Below are positions 1 through 10,116 of a DNA stretch of 40,030 bases, one piece after another (the first letter of the stretch is position 1; the number at the start of each line of letters is the position of its first letter). The position numbers were made by a program, and so were the translations under genes. The stretch is from Gammaproteobacteria bacterium (GTDB lineage Bacteria; Pseudomonadota; Gammaproteobacteria; Nitrosococcales; Methylophagaceae): positions 1 through 40,030 of the forward strand of contig JACUUH010000020.1 in the NCBI GenBank assembly GCA_014859375.1, in the 5' to 3' direction. The notes beneath the pieces were generated by a model. That model did no database searches. It had not been told where the DNA came from and saw nothing but the letters and a program-made list of their open reading frames with translations.

Positions 1-24
1 TTCAAGTTCTGGTTCAAGTTCTGG
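1..24. repeat. Tandem 12-bp repeat encoding a Glu-Leu-Glu-Pro motif
   Basis: Two perfect copies of TTCAAGTTCTGG stand head to tail at the window edge, and a further copy with degenerate derivatives lies at about 266-301. On the minus strand they encode ELEP/PELE repeats in the acidic tail of the partial gene. The in-frame 12-bp unit suggests expansion by replication slippage within a disordered region. Confidence 0.7.
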
Positions 25-1254
25 TTCAATAGTGGTGGATTTACCATAAACATCAGGAATAGTGTTAACCCACTGTGACGTAACATAATCCGCCAGAACA
101 TTACTTAGATGTTCGGAATTTATGTCTTGTTGTTCAGAAACAGCGTCGTTACCAACTGAAGATGACAAAGTGTCAATATTCTCTGGTTCTAATGCTTGAG
201 TTTCGACATTAGCTGAGCTACCCAATGAATCGACATCATCGACATCGTCCATTGTAAGCGTGGTTTCAAGTTCTGGTTCGACCTGAAGTTCTGGTTCTGG
301 TTCTGTTTCTGCTGAATCAGCGGAAACAGCCACTAATTCAGCTTCAGTCTTTTTTAGTTCAGATTCATCCTCATCCGTCGCTGATAAATCTATGCCATCT
401 GATATAAATTCATCGTCTGGTGCAATTTCATCATTTGTAATATCAACATCTAGTCCTTCTAATAAAGCATCGACATCATCGGCTGAAATGATGTCTTCTT
501 GTGGTTCTATTTGTTCAGTATCTTCAGCATCAATTACAGGTTCTTGATCGTCTGCCACCTCAATTTCATCGACATCTATTTCTGCTTCATCGGTTTCGTT
601 AGCTGATTCATTTTCGTCCGGAGAAGTCATGACTTCATCATTTACTTCATCAGTTGTCCCTTCAGAAGGGACATCACTCTCTTGTTGATCTGTTTCCTCG
701 TCAATAAAGTCATCATCCTCAGCAAAACTAGTATCTACTTCTTCAGTATCTTGCTCTGAACTTGGATTCAACGATTGAAATTGAGCTGTTAATTCGGCCA
801 ACTTGAGTGATGTTTGTGCTACTTGTTGTTTAAGCTCACTCACTTCATCATGTTGTTGCGAAGTCTGCTGTTTATCATGACCTACAGGTAATAGTTCCAG
901 CGCTGCATTAACTGCTTGTTCAAGCTGATCGGGAAACGCTGTTAATTTGGCTGAATCCTGTTGAACATAGAGTGACAATACGGTTTTATAAAGCTGTTGT
1001 TCATGCTCTTGTAACGTCTGTGCCGATTGAGTGAGAGCTGCATCAGCTAGGCCATATTTATCAGCAAGTAAGGTCGATAGACTGTCTAAACGTAGCTCTT
1101 TGCGACGCTTGAGTTTCTTAACAGCCTTATCTGCATCAAGACGTAGACGCTTATTGGTCTTACTGGCTCGCCAAATCATCCATAAGCTTAATAGCGCAAA
1201 CAGTGCGGCTAACTCATAGGCCAGCATTTGTAGGATTGGGTCTGTCATATCCAT
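1..1254 (-). CDS. Membrane-anchored acidic coiled-coil protein, partial (C-terminus outside window)
   Basis: I do not recognise this protein. The frame is open from an ATG at 1254 to the window edge, giving 418 codons without a stop. An N-terminal hydrophobic helix (about residues 7-26) is followed by a strongly basic stretch (RASKTNKRLR... KKLKRRKELR), so the positive-inside rule predicts the rest lies in the cytoplasm. Residues about 30-180 are Gln/Leu/Glu-rich and could form a coiled coil. After that the chain is low-complexity and very acidic, with many Glu/Asp plus Pro-Glu-Leu-Glu repeats near the edge. Its start codon directly abuts the stop of the upstream vWA gene, so the two are co-transcribed and probably translationally coupled. 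It is probably a scaffold or regulatory partner of that protein; this is inference. Confidence 0.75.
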   Translation of the reverse strand, partial: MDMTDPILQMLAYELAALFALLSLWMIWRASKTNKRLRLDADKAVKKLKRRKELRLDSLSTLLADKYGLADAALTQSAQTLQEHEQQLYKTVLSLYVQQDSAKLTAFPDQLEQAVNAALELLPVGHDKQQTSQQHDEVSELKQQVAQTSLKLAELTAQFQSLNPSSEQDTEEVDTSFAEDDDFIDEETDQQESDVPSEGTTDEVNDEVMTSPDENESANETDEAEIDVDEIEVADDQEPVIDAEDTEQIEPQEDIISADDVDALLEGLDVDITNDEIAPDDEFISDGIDLSATDEDESELKKTEAELVAVSADSAETEPEPELQVEPELETTLTMDDVDDVDSLGSSANVETQALEPENIDTLSSSVGNDAVSEQQDINSEHLSNVLADYVTSQWVNTIPDVYGKSTTIEPELEPELE

Positions 1255-3138
1255 CTATAATGTATCCCCAGGATTAATGTTATTTAACGTGCGTTGACGC
1301 CGCCACATAAGCAAGCTTAGCCCGATAAGCAATACGATCAAAACATTACCTATTACAAGCTTGCTTGTTGGTGACATTGCACTGCGCTCATCACCTTGGT
1401 CATCAATCATCAATTCGGGTTCAAGTTCGGTAGTTGGTAGCGCTATTTCAACACTGGTCGCCATTTCATCAATAACTTCCGGTTGAGAGTCTGTTGGTTC
1501 TGGCTCAACCGATTCTGGTTCAGGCTGTTCTTGCTCTGCATTTTCCTCAGCGTCGGGTAAGGCTAACTGTTGTTGTTGAGTTTGCTCAGGCATAACTTCA
1601 AGTTGTTCAATCAATTTGATTGGTTCTGGTTGCAAAAATAAACTGCGACCTTTTAATGTTTCACCTCGTATTTGCAACGCTACGGAATAGTCTTCACCTG
1701 CTTGCAAATCAGCCAATGTGAGTTGCCATGTAGTGTTATCTTGCTTCATAACATCATATGACCACTCACTGCCATCACGTGCTGTTAACATGGCGGCAAT
1801 AGATAAGTTGTCTGATTTAATTAAACTGGTATCAGGCACAAGTGTAATGCGATGGGTACGAGTCACTTCATCTTTAAGCTGTTCAACCGTTATCTTCAAG
1901 GGTGTCGCAACCACATTAATACTCTGGCGACGTTGCCGTTCAAATGTTGGACTAGTCATTGTGATAACAATATCGTTACGACCCGGTTGGAATGTTTCTC
2001 CAACATGGCTACGATAAATACCTTTGTTTTGATTTGGATTGAGATCGGTGTCGATAGGATCGGCAACTTCCGACTCTTCACGCATTGTTGCATTAACTAA
2101 TGTCAAAAAATCCTGTCTTTTGATGATTTTATTTTTTTCGGTAAGGCTTGCGTCAACATCAAATGACTCACCGATTAAAATATTATTTGGCAAATCAGTC
2201 GTTTGCAATTTGAGATCGGTGATAACCATAACCCGATTATCCGGATCAAGATCAGCATCAATGTACCAGGCACCCGCCATAGGTTTATCGATGGTGATCA
2301 AATCATAACTACCTTCACTATGCCAACGCACACCACTTATTGATTTAACTTGAGTAAGACGTGATTGATCAGGTTGTACCAGTTCTGTTGGCTTTAATGT
2401 TGAACGAAACACCAATAAGGTCATTTGGTTGATACTGCTATCTATTTTAAAATGATTATCGGTTAATGGCACCGTGTCCCGCTGTGCTGCTTTTTCAAAT
2501 AAATGTAAAAAAACGCGCTGTAATTGTTCAGCACTATCAACCTGTTCATACCAGCCATCGGTTGCCAAGGCAATTGAGCGGAGTAAGTCATGATCAGATG
2601 TCTCCGCCAGAGCAATGGTATGAACAGCAATGTTTGCTTTTTTCAAACGGGGAACGAGTGAGTCTAAGATACGTTGGCGTGATGCCTGTGAAGCCTTATC
2701 ATCGGTCGATATATCAACCAGACCATCCGATAACAAAATAACACTGCGACGATAGTGTGGATCGGCCTTTTTAATATCTAGCGTTGCTTTATTAAGCGCC
2801 TGCTCAATATTGGTAAACAAGCCATAAGAATGAATTTTGTTTGATTGTTTTTCAGCTTCCATCCGCCAGGCATCATTAACCTCACGATAAGGCACTAACA
2901 TATTGACATACTTGGCAAAAGTCCAAACCCCTGCCTTTTCACCTTCAGGTAATAAACCCACTAACATACGAACAGCAGGCGAGCGTAAATTATTCGGATC
3001 ATTTTTTTTCATACTACCTGAAACATCAATGATAATTCGAACATCACTCACCGCTTCAGACATGGCGAAAACCTGCCGAATGGGCAATAACAATGCCAAC
3101 AGCATTAAGAACAAGACAGATTTTTGAATCGACAACAT
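1255..3138 (-). CDS. von Willebrand factor A domain protein, periplasmic, single C-terminal membrane anchor
   Basis: The 627-residue product begins with a signal peptide (about residues 1-25, ending VFA). A vWA domain spans about 31-215. It carries a canonical MIDAS motif, DVSGS at residues 38-42, so divalent-metal-dependent ligand binding is likely. The middle (about 220-520) looks like beta-rich domains. A Pro/Glu/Gln-rich linker (about 525-595) leads to one transmembrane helix near residues 599-617 and a short basic tail. The topology is therefore periplasmic vWA, C-terminus inside. The gene ends with TAG immediately before the ATG of the acidic membrane protein, so both form one transcription unit. 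No MoxR-type ATPase is visible here, although many vWA proteins work with one. The function is unknown; it could be a periplasmic adhesion, assembly or sensing module. Confidence 0.85.
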   Translation of the reverse strand: MLSIQKSVLFLMLLALLLPIRQVFAMSEAVSDVRIIIDVSGSMKKNDPNNLRSPAVRMLVGLLPEGEKAGVWTFAKYVNMLVPYREVNDAWRMEAEKQSNKIHSYGLFTNIEQALNKATLDIKKADPHYRRSVILLSDGLVDISTDDKASQASRQRILDSLVPRLKKANIAVHTIALAETSDHDLLRSIALATDGWYEQVDSAEQLQRVFLHLFEKAAQRDTVPLTDNHFKIDSSINQMTLLVFRSTLKPTELVQPDQSRLTQVKSISGVRWHSEGSYDLITIDKPMAGAWYIDADLDPDNRVMVITDLKLQTTDLPNNILIGESFDVDASLTEKNKIIKRQDFLTLVNATMREESEVADPIDTDLNPNQNKGIYRSHVGETFQPGRNDIVITMTSPTFERQRRQSINVVATPLKITVEQLKDEVTRTHRITLVPDTSLIKSDNLSIAAMLTARDGSEWSYDVMKQDNTTWQLTLADLQAGEDYSVALQIRGETLKGRSLFLQPEPIKLIEQLEVMPEQTQQQQLALPDAEENAEQEQPEPESVEPEPTDSQPEVIDEMATSVEIALPTTELEPELMIDDQGDERSAMSPTSKLVIGNVLIVLLIGLSLLMWRRQRTLNNINPGDTL

Positions 3139-3241
3139 AAATCATAACCTATTGTTTTTATTAACATCACTCGCTAACCGACTGAAAATATAGACGGTTT
3201 TATGACGTTATCGTATTAAGTTGTGATGATTTATGCAGGTT

Positions 3242-3266
3242 TTGTGCCGTTATTAAAACGGCACAA
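3242..3266. terminator. Hairpin downstream of metZ, possible terminator
   Basis: A perfect 10-bp inverted repeat (TTGTGCCGTT / AACGGCACAA) with a 5-nt loop sits about 35 bp beyond the metZ stop and 100 bp upstream of the vWA gene, both on the minus strand. No clear T-run follows on either strand, so it may be a weak terminator or an mRNA 3'-end stabiliser. Confidence 0.45.
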
Positions 3267-3300
3267 CGCTACAAGACAGTTGTTTTTTAAAAAGTGACAC

Positions 3301-4488
3301 TTAAAGTAAATCTAATCCGTGTTGTAAGTCTGCTTTAATATCTTCAATATCTTCCAGACCAACAGATAATCTAATCAGTCCATCAGTGATACCAGATGCC
3401 GCTCGAGCTTCAACTGATAAGCGGCCATGCGTTGTTGTTGCTGGATGGGTAATTGTGGTTTTAGCATCACCTAAGTTTGCAGTGATTGATAACCATTGTG
3501 TCGAATTAATAAGTTTCCAAGCACCCTCTTTGCCACCTTTAACTTCAAAAGCAATAATACCGCCGAATGCTGATTGTTGGCGTTTGGCCAGTTCATGTTG
3601 CGGATGACTCGATAGTCCCGCATAAAATACCTTAGTTACTTGTGGCTGTTGTTCTAACCAGGCTGCTATTGTTAAGGCAGAAGCTGAATGGGCTTTCATC
3701 CGTATATCCAGAGTTTCCAAACCTTTCAAAAACGTCCACGCATTAAACGGACTCATTGTTGGTCCCGCGGTTCTTAAAAAGCCATACACCTCCTCTCCAA
3801 CCCGTTTGCTATCGCCAACGACAGCGCCACCAACACAACGACCCTGACCGTCAATGTATTTGGTTGCTGAATGAATGACGATATCAGCACCTAATAACAA
3901 CGGTTGTTGTAATGCAGGCGTACAAAAACAATTATCAACGATTAATAAACAATCATGGGCTTTTGCAAGTGTTGATAATGCCGCTAAATCGGCAACGTCA
4001 TTAAGTGGATTTGATGGTGTTTCTAAAAATAATGCTTTGGTGTTGGGTTTGATCGCAGCTTGCCAATCAGCAAGATCAGTCAACGATACATAATCAACTT
4101 CCAAGCCAAATTTCAGTAGATATTTATCGATTAATACACGGGTTGTGCCAAAGACACTGCGTGAACACACAATATGATCGCCTGCGGACAATAATGCCAT
4201 AAAGGTCGATAAAATCGCTGACATGCCAGAAGATGTGGCAACAGCAGATTCGGCACATTCAAGTGCGGCTAAGCGTTGCTCAAAGGTGCGAACAGTTGGA
4301 TTGGTAAAACGTGAATAAATATTGCCAGCTTCATCACCCGAAAAACGAGCTGCAGCTTGCTCTGCACTATCAAAAACATAGCTTGAAGTAACAAAGATAG
4401 GCTCAGCATGTTCCTGCTCATTGGTACGCTGTTGCCCTGCTCGCACCGCCCGTGTTGCAAACCCTTTATCGTGATTATGTGTTGTCAT
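3301..4488 (-). CDS. metZ: O-succinylhomoserine sulfhydrylase
   Basis: This PLP enzyme of the Cys/Met-metabolism family makes homocysteine from O-succinylhomoserine and sulfide in methionine synthesis, in the cytoplasm. The 395-residue length is usual for MetZ. The PLP lysine is K210 in the motif HSATKYIDGQGR. Other family blocks are YSRFTNPTV (about 58-66), SSGMSAI (about 86-92), and FLRTAGPTMSPFNAW in the C-terminal half. The sequence follows the MetZ pattern more closely than MetB or MetY. The gene stands alone, with metabolic links to the sulfate import operon at 32791-37577. I see no riboswitch or T-box in its short leader. Confidence 0.93.
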   Translation of the reverse strand: MTTHNHDKGFATRAVRAGQQRTNEQEHAEPIFVTSSYVFDSAEQAAARFSGDEAGNIYSRFTNPTVRTFEQRLAALECAESAVATSSGMSAILSTFMALLSAGDHIVCSRSVFGTTRVLIDKYLLKFGLEVDYVSLTDLADWQAAIKPNTKALFLETPSNPLNDVADLAALSTLAKAHDCLLIVDNCFCTPALQQPLLLGADIVIHSATKYIDGQGRCVGGAVVGDSKRVGEEVYGFLRTAGPTMSPFNAWTFLKGLETLDIRMKAHSASALTIAAWLEQQPQVTKVFYAGLSSHPQHELAKRQQSAFGGIIAFEVKGGKEGAWKLINSTQWLSITANLGDAKTTITHPATTTHGRLSVEARAASGITDGLIRLSVGLEDIEDIKADLQHGLDLL

Positions 4489-4634
4489 TTAAATCTGTAG
4501 CTCTCAAGCCAAAGCATAGAATTTTAAGTTAATACCAGTCACCGTTACTAGCATTTTTTTAAATCTATCAATGAAATAGCACGATCATTAAAATCCCCTG
4601 ATCAATTCTGAATCGTAGTTTCTCATCTAAGGCT

Positions 4635-4769
4635 ATGATCTTATGTTTTCGCTTAATACTCGCATTACTGGTGGTATTTGCTTTAAGTAACCCCTACTCT
4701 CAAAGTTCGGATGATGATGTATTTTATATCTGTCAGTCTCAAACCTGCCAAATGCAGTCATTGGTTTAA
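4635..4769 (+). CDS. Possible small secreted peptide, 44 aa
   Basis: This small open frame occupies the gap between two minus-strand genes. It encodes a peptide that starts with a basic residue and a hydrophobic core (ILCFRLILALLVVFALS), resembling a signal peptide or signal anchor. A short polar tail follows, with DDD and two cysteines in a YICQSQTC arrangement. An AAGG lies just upstream, but its spacing to the ATG is only about 2 nt, which is poor. I know of no family for it. It may be a real secreted or membrane micro-protein, or a chance frame. Confidence 0.3.
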   Translation: MILCFRLILALLVVFALSNPYSQSSDDDVFYICQSQTCQMQSLV

Positions 4770-4783
4770 CGACGGTTTTATCC

Positions 4784-5908
4784 TTAAGCCATTTGGCTAA
4801 TACTTTTACGAAAATGTGCTAAAGCGGCAGTAAAAAAAACTAACCCAATAATCGTAAGGGCTATGATTTGCGACCAGATCACATCGAGACCAGCACCGCG
4901 ATAAAGAACTGCTTGCGTAGCAGCAACAAAATGTGTTGAAGGCACTATCTCCATTAGGTTGCGAGCCAGCATAGGCATACTTTCACGTGGTGTAACGCCA
5001 CCAGATAGCATCAACATTGGCAATAAGATCAGCATCATTAACAAACCGAACTGGGGCATGCTACGTGTGAGTGTTGCGATGAAAATGCCTAATGAGGTCG
5101 TCGAAAATAAATAGAGCCCGGTTAACATGATAAATAGTAATATCGAGCCCTCAATTGGCACCTGAAGCAATCCTTGCACAACAACTAATACTGAAAATGT
5201 TGACGCTATTAAAACGACTAGCCCCATAGACCAGATTTTACCTAACATAATTTCACCAGGAGTAACTGGCATCACCAGCAGGTGCTCGATAGTGCCGTGT
5301 TCACGTTCGCGAATCAACGCTGCTCCTGACAGAATAATTGACAGCATAGTGACCATATTCATGATCTCCATAACTGAGCCAAACCATGCTTGGGTTAAGT
5401 TGGGATTGAATCGAGCACGTATCAGCAATTCTACAGCTGGCGTAACGTTTTCTCGGTAGCCTTTAACAAATTCATCAACCTCACCCAGAACAATTTGTTG
5501 TACATACCCTGTGCCAGTAAATGCTTGTGTCATTCTGGTAGCGTCGACATTAAGCTGTATAGCTGGTGAATGCCCAGCTAATACATCACGTTGGAAATTG
5601 GAGGGAATATCAAGTGAAAAAGTGAAAAGACCTGCATCTAAACCCGCATCAACTTCGGCCAACGATACCTGTATAGGCACAAGAAATTGAGGAGGTTGAA
5701 AGGCTGAGGCTATGCGTTTTGATAAAGGGGAACGATCTTCATCAACAATAGCTATAGGAGTTTTACTAAGCGATTCGGGCATTGCCGTTGCTGCAACATA
5801 AATCATAACGGTAAAACCATAGATGATCAGCACCAACATGATTGGGTCACGCAATAGGCTCCACAGCTCTTTAATACCTAGATGATAGATGTTGGCAACG
5901 CTGCTCAT
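4784..5908 (-). CDS. yhhJ: ABC-2 type transporter permease (YhhJ-like)
   Basis: This 374-residue integral membrane subunit has the usual ABC-2 layout. One N-terminal helix (about 20-42) leads to a large periplasmic domain with the IVDEDRSPLSKRI block, followed by five C-terminal helices starting near residue 180. The motif IREREHGTIEHLLVMPVTPGEI, typical of the family's coupling region, lies near 199-220. It is the last gene of the operon, 6 bp after the fused ATPase-permease gene. It probably pairs with that protein's permease half to form an inner-membrane pump linked to the HlyD-type adaptor. The substrate cannot be read from sequence. Confidence 0.88.
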   Translation of the reverse strand: MSSVANIYHLGIKELWSLLRDPIMLVLIIYGFTVMIYVAATAMPESLSKTPIAIVDEDRSPLSKRIASAFQPPQFLVPIQVSLAEVDAGLDAGLFTFSLDIPSNFQRDVLAGHSPAIQLNVDATRMTQAFTGTGYVQQIVLGEVDEFVKGYRENVTPAVELLIRARFNPNLTQAWFGSVMEIMNMVTMLSIILSGAALIREREHGTIEHLLVMPVTPGEIMLGKIWSMGLVVLIASTFSVLVVVQGLLQVPIEGSILLFIMLTGLYLFSTTSLGIFIATLTRSMPQFGLLMMLILLPMLMLSGGVTPRESMPMLARNLMEIVPSTHFVAATQAVLYRGAGLDVIWSQIIALTIIGLVFFTAALAHFRKSISQMA

Positions 5909-5914
5909 AATTGA

Positions 5915-8683
5915 TTAACGTTCCTGCTTTTTCAATAACGCAATCGAGACGCCCACTATGACAAGAGCGCCTAGTAGTATTGGTATAAAATAACTACTCA
6001 AATCCGTCATTGCCAATCCCTTGCTAAAAACACCTCGACTGATAATGATGTAGTAGGTCGTTGGATTAATCTCACCGATAAACCTACCAAAGCCTTCAAG
6101 CGAAGAAACTGGATTTATCATGCCTGCAAACTGAATAGTGGGTAGCATTGATCCCATGGCGGCAAAAAACATAGCGGCAATTTGACTACGAGTGAAAATG
6201 GAGGCAAACAATCCAAATCCAGTGGCATAGGTAACGTAAAATAAGCTGGCGAGTGCTAATGTAAAAAAACTACCTTTAATTGGTACGTCAAATAGCGTTA
6301 CAGCAATCAAACTCATCAATAGAAAATTAATCATGGCAAGTCCTATATAAGGCAATTGCTTACCAATCATAAACTCAGTACGGGTGACAGGCGTAACATA
6401 AAGATTAGTAATCGAACCGAGTTCCTTTTCACGTACAACTGACAGTGCAGCCAAGATCGCTGGGATCATTAATAACAACATAGGGATAACTGCTGGCAGC
6501 ATAGCTGGCAGACTTTTTACATCCGGATTATAGCGAAAGCGAGTTTCTATGATCGCTGCAGTTATGCCACTATCTACGCCAAAACGAATTTTGGTCGTCT
6601 CAATTAACCAACTTTGATGTATCCCCTGTACATAGCCCTTAATTGTTTCAGCTCGTTGCGGCATGGCACCATCAATCCAAGCGCCAATCTGTACCGATGC
6701 ACCTCGTTGTAGATTACGGGCAAAACCTGATGGGATCTCAATAGCCAAGGACAGCTCGCCACTACGCATCCGTCGATCAAGCTCAGCGTAATCGCTGATA
6801 GGTTGATGTTCAATAAAATAAGGTGAACCAGAGAGGTTCAATACATAATTTTGACTGAGACCAGTTTGGTCACGGTCAAGCACTGCATAACTGAGCTCAT
6901 TAACATCCATAGTGATGCCATAGCCCATAATTAGCATAAGTAACACGCTACCTAAAAATGCCATTGTCATCCGAACTCTGTCTTTTCTGAGTTCTTGTGT
7001 CTCTCGCACAGTATAACTGAATGCGCGGGTCCAACTAAATTTGCGTAGTTGGGCATAATCAGGCTTAGTAGCCTGATTATTGTCTACAGATAGCATGTCT
7101 ATCTCAGCGTTTGTCTGTAGAGTATCTTCATGATTATTTTGCGAATTAGCATCTTTTAGGTAAGCAATAAAAGCCTGTTCTAATGTCTTTGCGTGACGTT
7201 TTTTAATTAATTCAGCAGGTGCATCGCTGGCTAGCACTTTGCCAGAATTCATTAAGGAAATACGGTCACAACGTTCAGCTTCATTCATAAAATGGGTCGA
7301 GATAAAAATCGTTACTTTATCGTCACGAGATAAGCTTATCAGTAACTGCCAGAAAGAATCACGAGCTACGGGATCAACGCCTGAGGTCGGCTCATCTAAA
7401 ATAAGCAACTCAGGCTCATGCACGATCGCAACGGCAAGTGACAAACGCTGGCGCATGCCAAGAGGTAAATTATTTGGCAAGGCATCGGGCGCATCACACA
7501 AGCCAAAACGAATCATCAGATATTCAACTCGTGCTTGAATCTTGGCCTTAGGTACATTAAAAAGACGCGCATGTAATACTAAGTTTTGCACCACACTTAA
7601 TTCACTGTACAAGGAAAAGCCTTGTGTCATGTACCCCACTCGCCGCCGTGTAGCAATGTCTTTGGCTCTAACCTGCTGTCCAAATAACCAGGCTTCGCCG
7701 TCACTGGGTGACAATAGTCCGGTTAACATCTTCATAGTGGTCGTTTTACCGCAACCATTCGATCCTATAAAACCAAATATTTCACCACGATAAATTTTAA
7801 AATTAACATGATCGACCGCCGTAAAATCATTAAAGCGCATCGTCAGATCGTGGGCTTCAATGGCAATCTCATCGCTATCTTCAAACGGCGGCACTTTCAC
7901 CATCTGATGATGTTGTCTTTTTTCTTCTGGTAGTAAGGCTATAAACACTTGCTCAAGCGTGTGGCTTGATGTGCGTTGATGCAATTCTTGCGGTGAACCC
8001 GTGGCCAGTATTCGCCCCCCATCCATCACGATCAACCAATCGAAACGTTCGGCTTCTTCCATATATGCTGTCGTCACCAGCACACTCATGCTAGAACGTT
8101 GTTGTCGAATTCGAGCAATTAGTTTCCAAAATTGATTCCGTGCCAACGGATCAACCCCAGTAGTGGGTTCGTCTAAGATCAGGAGATCGGGATCGTGAAT
8201 TAATGCGCAGCAGAGTCCCAGTTTTTGCTTCATGCCACCTGATAATTTACTTACCTGACGACTCAAAAAATGATGAAGCCCCGTAGCCTTGGTTAAATCA
8301 TCTATTCGTTTTCGACGTTCAATAGTATTATGGCCGAACAGGCGACCAAAAAATTGTAGGTTCTCTTCCACAGATAAACTTGGGTAAAGGTTTTTGCCCA
8401 AGCCTTGTGGCATATAGGCAATGGAAGGGCATACCTGTTGGCGGTGAGATGATGACCGCATATCACCGCCCAGTACTTCAACTTGCCCTTGTTGTAAAGC
8501 ACGCGCTCCCGATATTAAAGCTAGTAAGCTAGATTTACCAACACCATCTGGACCAATGATTCCTACCATGCAGCCTGCTGGAATAGTTACGCTAATATCA
8601 TCCAGTGCTTGCGTTTTACCATAGCGCAAACTAACGCCACTCAGCCGGGCAACGATATTAGCGTCTAGGCTTGATTGTTTCAT
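5915..8683 (-). CDS. rbbA: RbbA-like fusion: two ABC ATPase domains plus ABC-2 permease
   Basis: The 922-residue protein fuses two nucleotide-binding domains (about 10-240 and 270-500) to an ABC-2 permease domain (about 550-922). The first ATPase has Walker A GPDGVGKS (44-51), signature LSGGMKQ and Walker [14 protein letters not shown]. The second has GSNGCGKT and [13 protein letters not shown], but a degenerate signature, LPLGMRQ, as in E. coli RbbA. RbbA was described as a ribosome-bound ATPase, yet the genetic setting here (HlyD adaptor upstream, permease downstream) points to an export pump. The start overlaps the upstream gene by 4 bp (ATGA), indicating translational coupling. The full length matches the family. 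Confidence 0.92.
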   Translation of the reverse strand: MKQSSLDANIVARLSGVSLRYGKTQALDDISVTIPAGCMVGIIGPDGVGKSSLLALISGARALQQGQVEVLGGDMRSSSHRQQVCPSIAYMPQGLGKNLYPSLSVEENLQFFGRLFGHNTIERRKRIDDLTKATGLHHFLSRQVSKLSGGMKQKLGLCCALIHDPDLLILDEPTTGVDPLARNQFWKLIARIRQQRSSMSVLVTTAYMEEAERFDWLIVMDGGRILATGSPQELHQRTSSHTLEQVFIALLPEEKRQHHQMVKVPPFEDSDEIAIEAHDLTMRFNDFTAVDHVNFKIYRGEIFGFIGSNGCGKTTTMKMLTGLLSPSDGEAWLFGQQVRAKDIATRRRVGYMTQGFSLYSELSVVQNLVLHARLFNVPKAKIQARVEYLMIRFGLCDAPDALPNNLPLGMRQRLSLAVAIVHEPELLILDEPTSGVDPVARDSFWQLLISLSRDDKVTIFISTHFMNEAERCDRISLMNSGKVLASDAPAELIKKRHAKTLEQAFIAYLKDANSQNNHEDTLQTNAEIDMLSVDNNQATKPDYAQLRKFSWTRAFSYTVRETQELRKDRVRMTMAFLGSVLLMLIMGYGITMDVNELSYAVLDRDQTGLSQNYVLNLSGSPYFIEHQPISDYAELDRRMRSGELSLAIEIPSGFARNLQRGASVQIGAWIDGAMPQRAETIKGYVQGIHQSWLIETTKIRFGVDSGITAAIIETRFRYNPDVKSLPAMLPAVIPMLLLMIPAILAALSVVREKELGSITNLYVTPVTRTEFMIGKQLPYIGLAMINFLLMSLIAVTLFDVPIKGSFFTLALASLFYVTYATGFGLFASIFTRSQIAAMFFAAMGSMLPTIQFAGMINPVSSLEGFGRFIGEINPTTYYIIISRGVFSKGLAMTDLSSYFIPILLGALVIVGVSIALLKKQER

Positions 8684-9747
8684 TCAGGTATTTTTAGCAT
8701 CATTTTTTGCGGCCATTCAACCTCAGAATTTAACTTGAGTGTGGCAACGCCTGGCAGCCCCGTTTTAACTTGTTTGATATGTTTTTTTAGTAACGCGGGA
8801 TCGATACGCGCCTTTACACGAAACATAAGCTTCTGACGCTCAACAGCAGTTTCCACTGTTTTTGGTGTAAATTGAGCAACACTGGCAACGTATGATACTT
8901 TGGCAGGAATAACATAGTTGGGTAGCGCATCAAGTACAATATGTACATCATTACCCAGTGCCACTTTTCCAACAATCGTTTCTGGCAGAAAAAAAGTCAT
9001 GTAAACATCACTTAAATCAACCATATTAAGCACCTTTCTGCCTCCACCGATTACTTCACCAGGTTCTGCAATACGATATTGCACTCTACCATCACGAGGC
9101 GCCTTTAACTCGCTATCTACAATATCAGCATTAATTCTATCAATAGTCGCATTTGCGGCTGTCACCATTGAATTGGCACCATTTACCTCTGACTTTGCAG
9201 CTATGACAGCAGCTTGTGCCGCTTTAACTTGGGCTTTTGCTGCCGTTAATGTCGCTTCAGCACTACGAACAGCTGCTTTATCGTCATCGAGTTGCTGAAT
9301 TGAGGCCGCACCTTTTTGGGTCAAATTTAGTACACGTTTCATTCGCCTCCTTGTATTATCAAGTTCGCTCTCACGCTGTACCACCACGGCCTGTGCTGCT
9401 GCGACATCACTCTCACGAACCGCCACTTGGGCCTCAGCGCTAGCAACGGCATTGATTGCCTGCTGTAGATGTGCCCGTGCCTCATCAATCTGTGCATTAA
9501 GTACGTCAATTTGCATTTGTGCAACAACCTGACCGGTTGTTACAAAGTCACCTTCACCTACAAAAATTTCAACTACACGACCCGAATATTTGGTTGCAAT
9601 ATCTATCTCAGTAGCTTCAATACGGCCGTTACCACTAACAAAATCACCTGTTATTTCATCTGTTTTTAGAGTCAACCATAGTTGCCACCCCACAATTAAA
9701 AGCAACATCATTACAATTATTGGAGTAAATATTTTTTTAATTAGCAT
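8680..9747 (-). CDS. yhiI: HlyD-family periplasmic adaptor (YhiI-like)
   Basis: This membrane fusion protein bridges the inner-membrane ABC pump to the outer membrane or periplasm. The 355 residues comprise an N-terminal membrane anchor (about 8-27), a biotinyl-lipoyl-like segment ([21 protein letters not shown], about 56-76), a long Ala-rich alpha-helical hairpin (about 80-205), the second lipoyl half ([20 protein letters not shown]), and a beta-barrel domain. It is the first gene of the operon and overlaps rbbA by 4 bp. The intergenic region upstream also carries, on the other strand, the B12 promoter. No regulator is adjacent. Confidence 0.9.
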   Translation of the reverse strand: MLIKKIFTPIIVMMLLLIVGWQLWLTLKTDEITGDFVSGNGRIEATEIDIATKYSGRVVEIFVGEGDFVTTGQVVAQMQIDVLNAQIDEARAHLQQAINAVASAEAQVAVRESDVAAAQAVVVQRESELDNTRRRMKRVLNLTQKGAASIQQLDDDKAAVRSAEATLTAAKAQVKAAQAAVIAAKSEVNGANSMVTAANATIDRINADIVDSELKAPRDGRVQYRIAEPGEVIGGGRKVLNMVDLSDVYMTFFLPETIVGKVALGNDVHIVLDALPNYVIPAKVSYVASVAQFTPKTVETAVERQKLMFRVKARIDPALLKKHIKQVKTGLPGVATLKLNSEVEWPQKMMLKIPE

Positions 9748-9897
9748 ATTCGTTTTGAGCTCCGTCCGTTTCTATGCTTAATCACAAAAAAACCAATATT
9801 TTATTTTGTCACTTTCCACTATTGATTTTTCCTAATATGCATCATTCATCAAACCCGAATTAATCGTAACAGTCAACAAAATTTGATGCCATCTGAA

Positions 9898-9926
9898 TTG
9901 ACAGCTTAGCTATACCGGTCTATTCT
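9898..9926 (+). promoter_or_regulatory. Sigma70-type promoter of the btuB riboswitch transcript
   Basis: A perfect -35 box TTGACA (9898-9903) is followed, after exactly 17 bp, by TATTCT (9921-9926; 4 of 6 matches to TATAAT). The predicted transcription start, near 9932-9934, lies a few bases before the cobalamin aptamer, as expected for a riboswitch leader. Confidence 0.75.
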
Positions 9927-9938
9927 TGCTGGCTGCTT

Positions 9939-10116
9939 CAGGTGCCCTCTTATAGCGTTATACTTGGGATAATCGGGAAGTTGGTGCGTAACGAATTGTT
10001 ATCAAAGCCAACACTGCCCCCGCAACGGTAAGCGAGTTAAATGGTTCAGATGCCACTGTGTTTTTCATGGGAAGACGAACAATTTAAGCACTCGCAAGTC
10101 CGGAGACCGGCCTGCT
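9939..10116 (+). promoter_or_regulatory. Cobalamin riboswitch (AdoCbl-type aptamer)
   Basis: The leader contains the conserved order of cobalamin aptamer blocks. These are a GATAATCGGGAAG-like block (about 9968-9980), then AGCCAACACTGCCCCCGCAA and CGGTAAG (about 10006-10034), then GCCACTG and a GGGAAG (about 10051-10073). The 3' B12 box is AAGTCCGGAGACCGGCC (about 10096-10112). CAGG at the 5' end can pair with CCTG after the B12 box to close P1. It stands directly upstream of a btuB-like gene, so expression of B12 uptake is expected to fall when cobalamin is abundant. Coordinates of the aptamer edges are approximate. Confidence 0.93.

Noticed and set aside
1-300. Short repeats as a CRISPR array
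   Set aside because: Repeats are 12 bp, in frame, without unique spacers, and encode ELEP motifs in an open reading frame.
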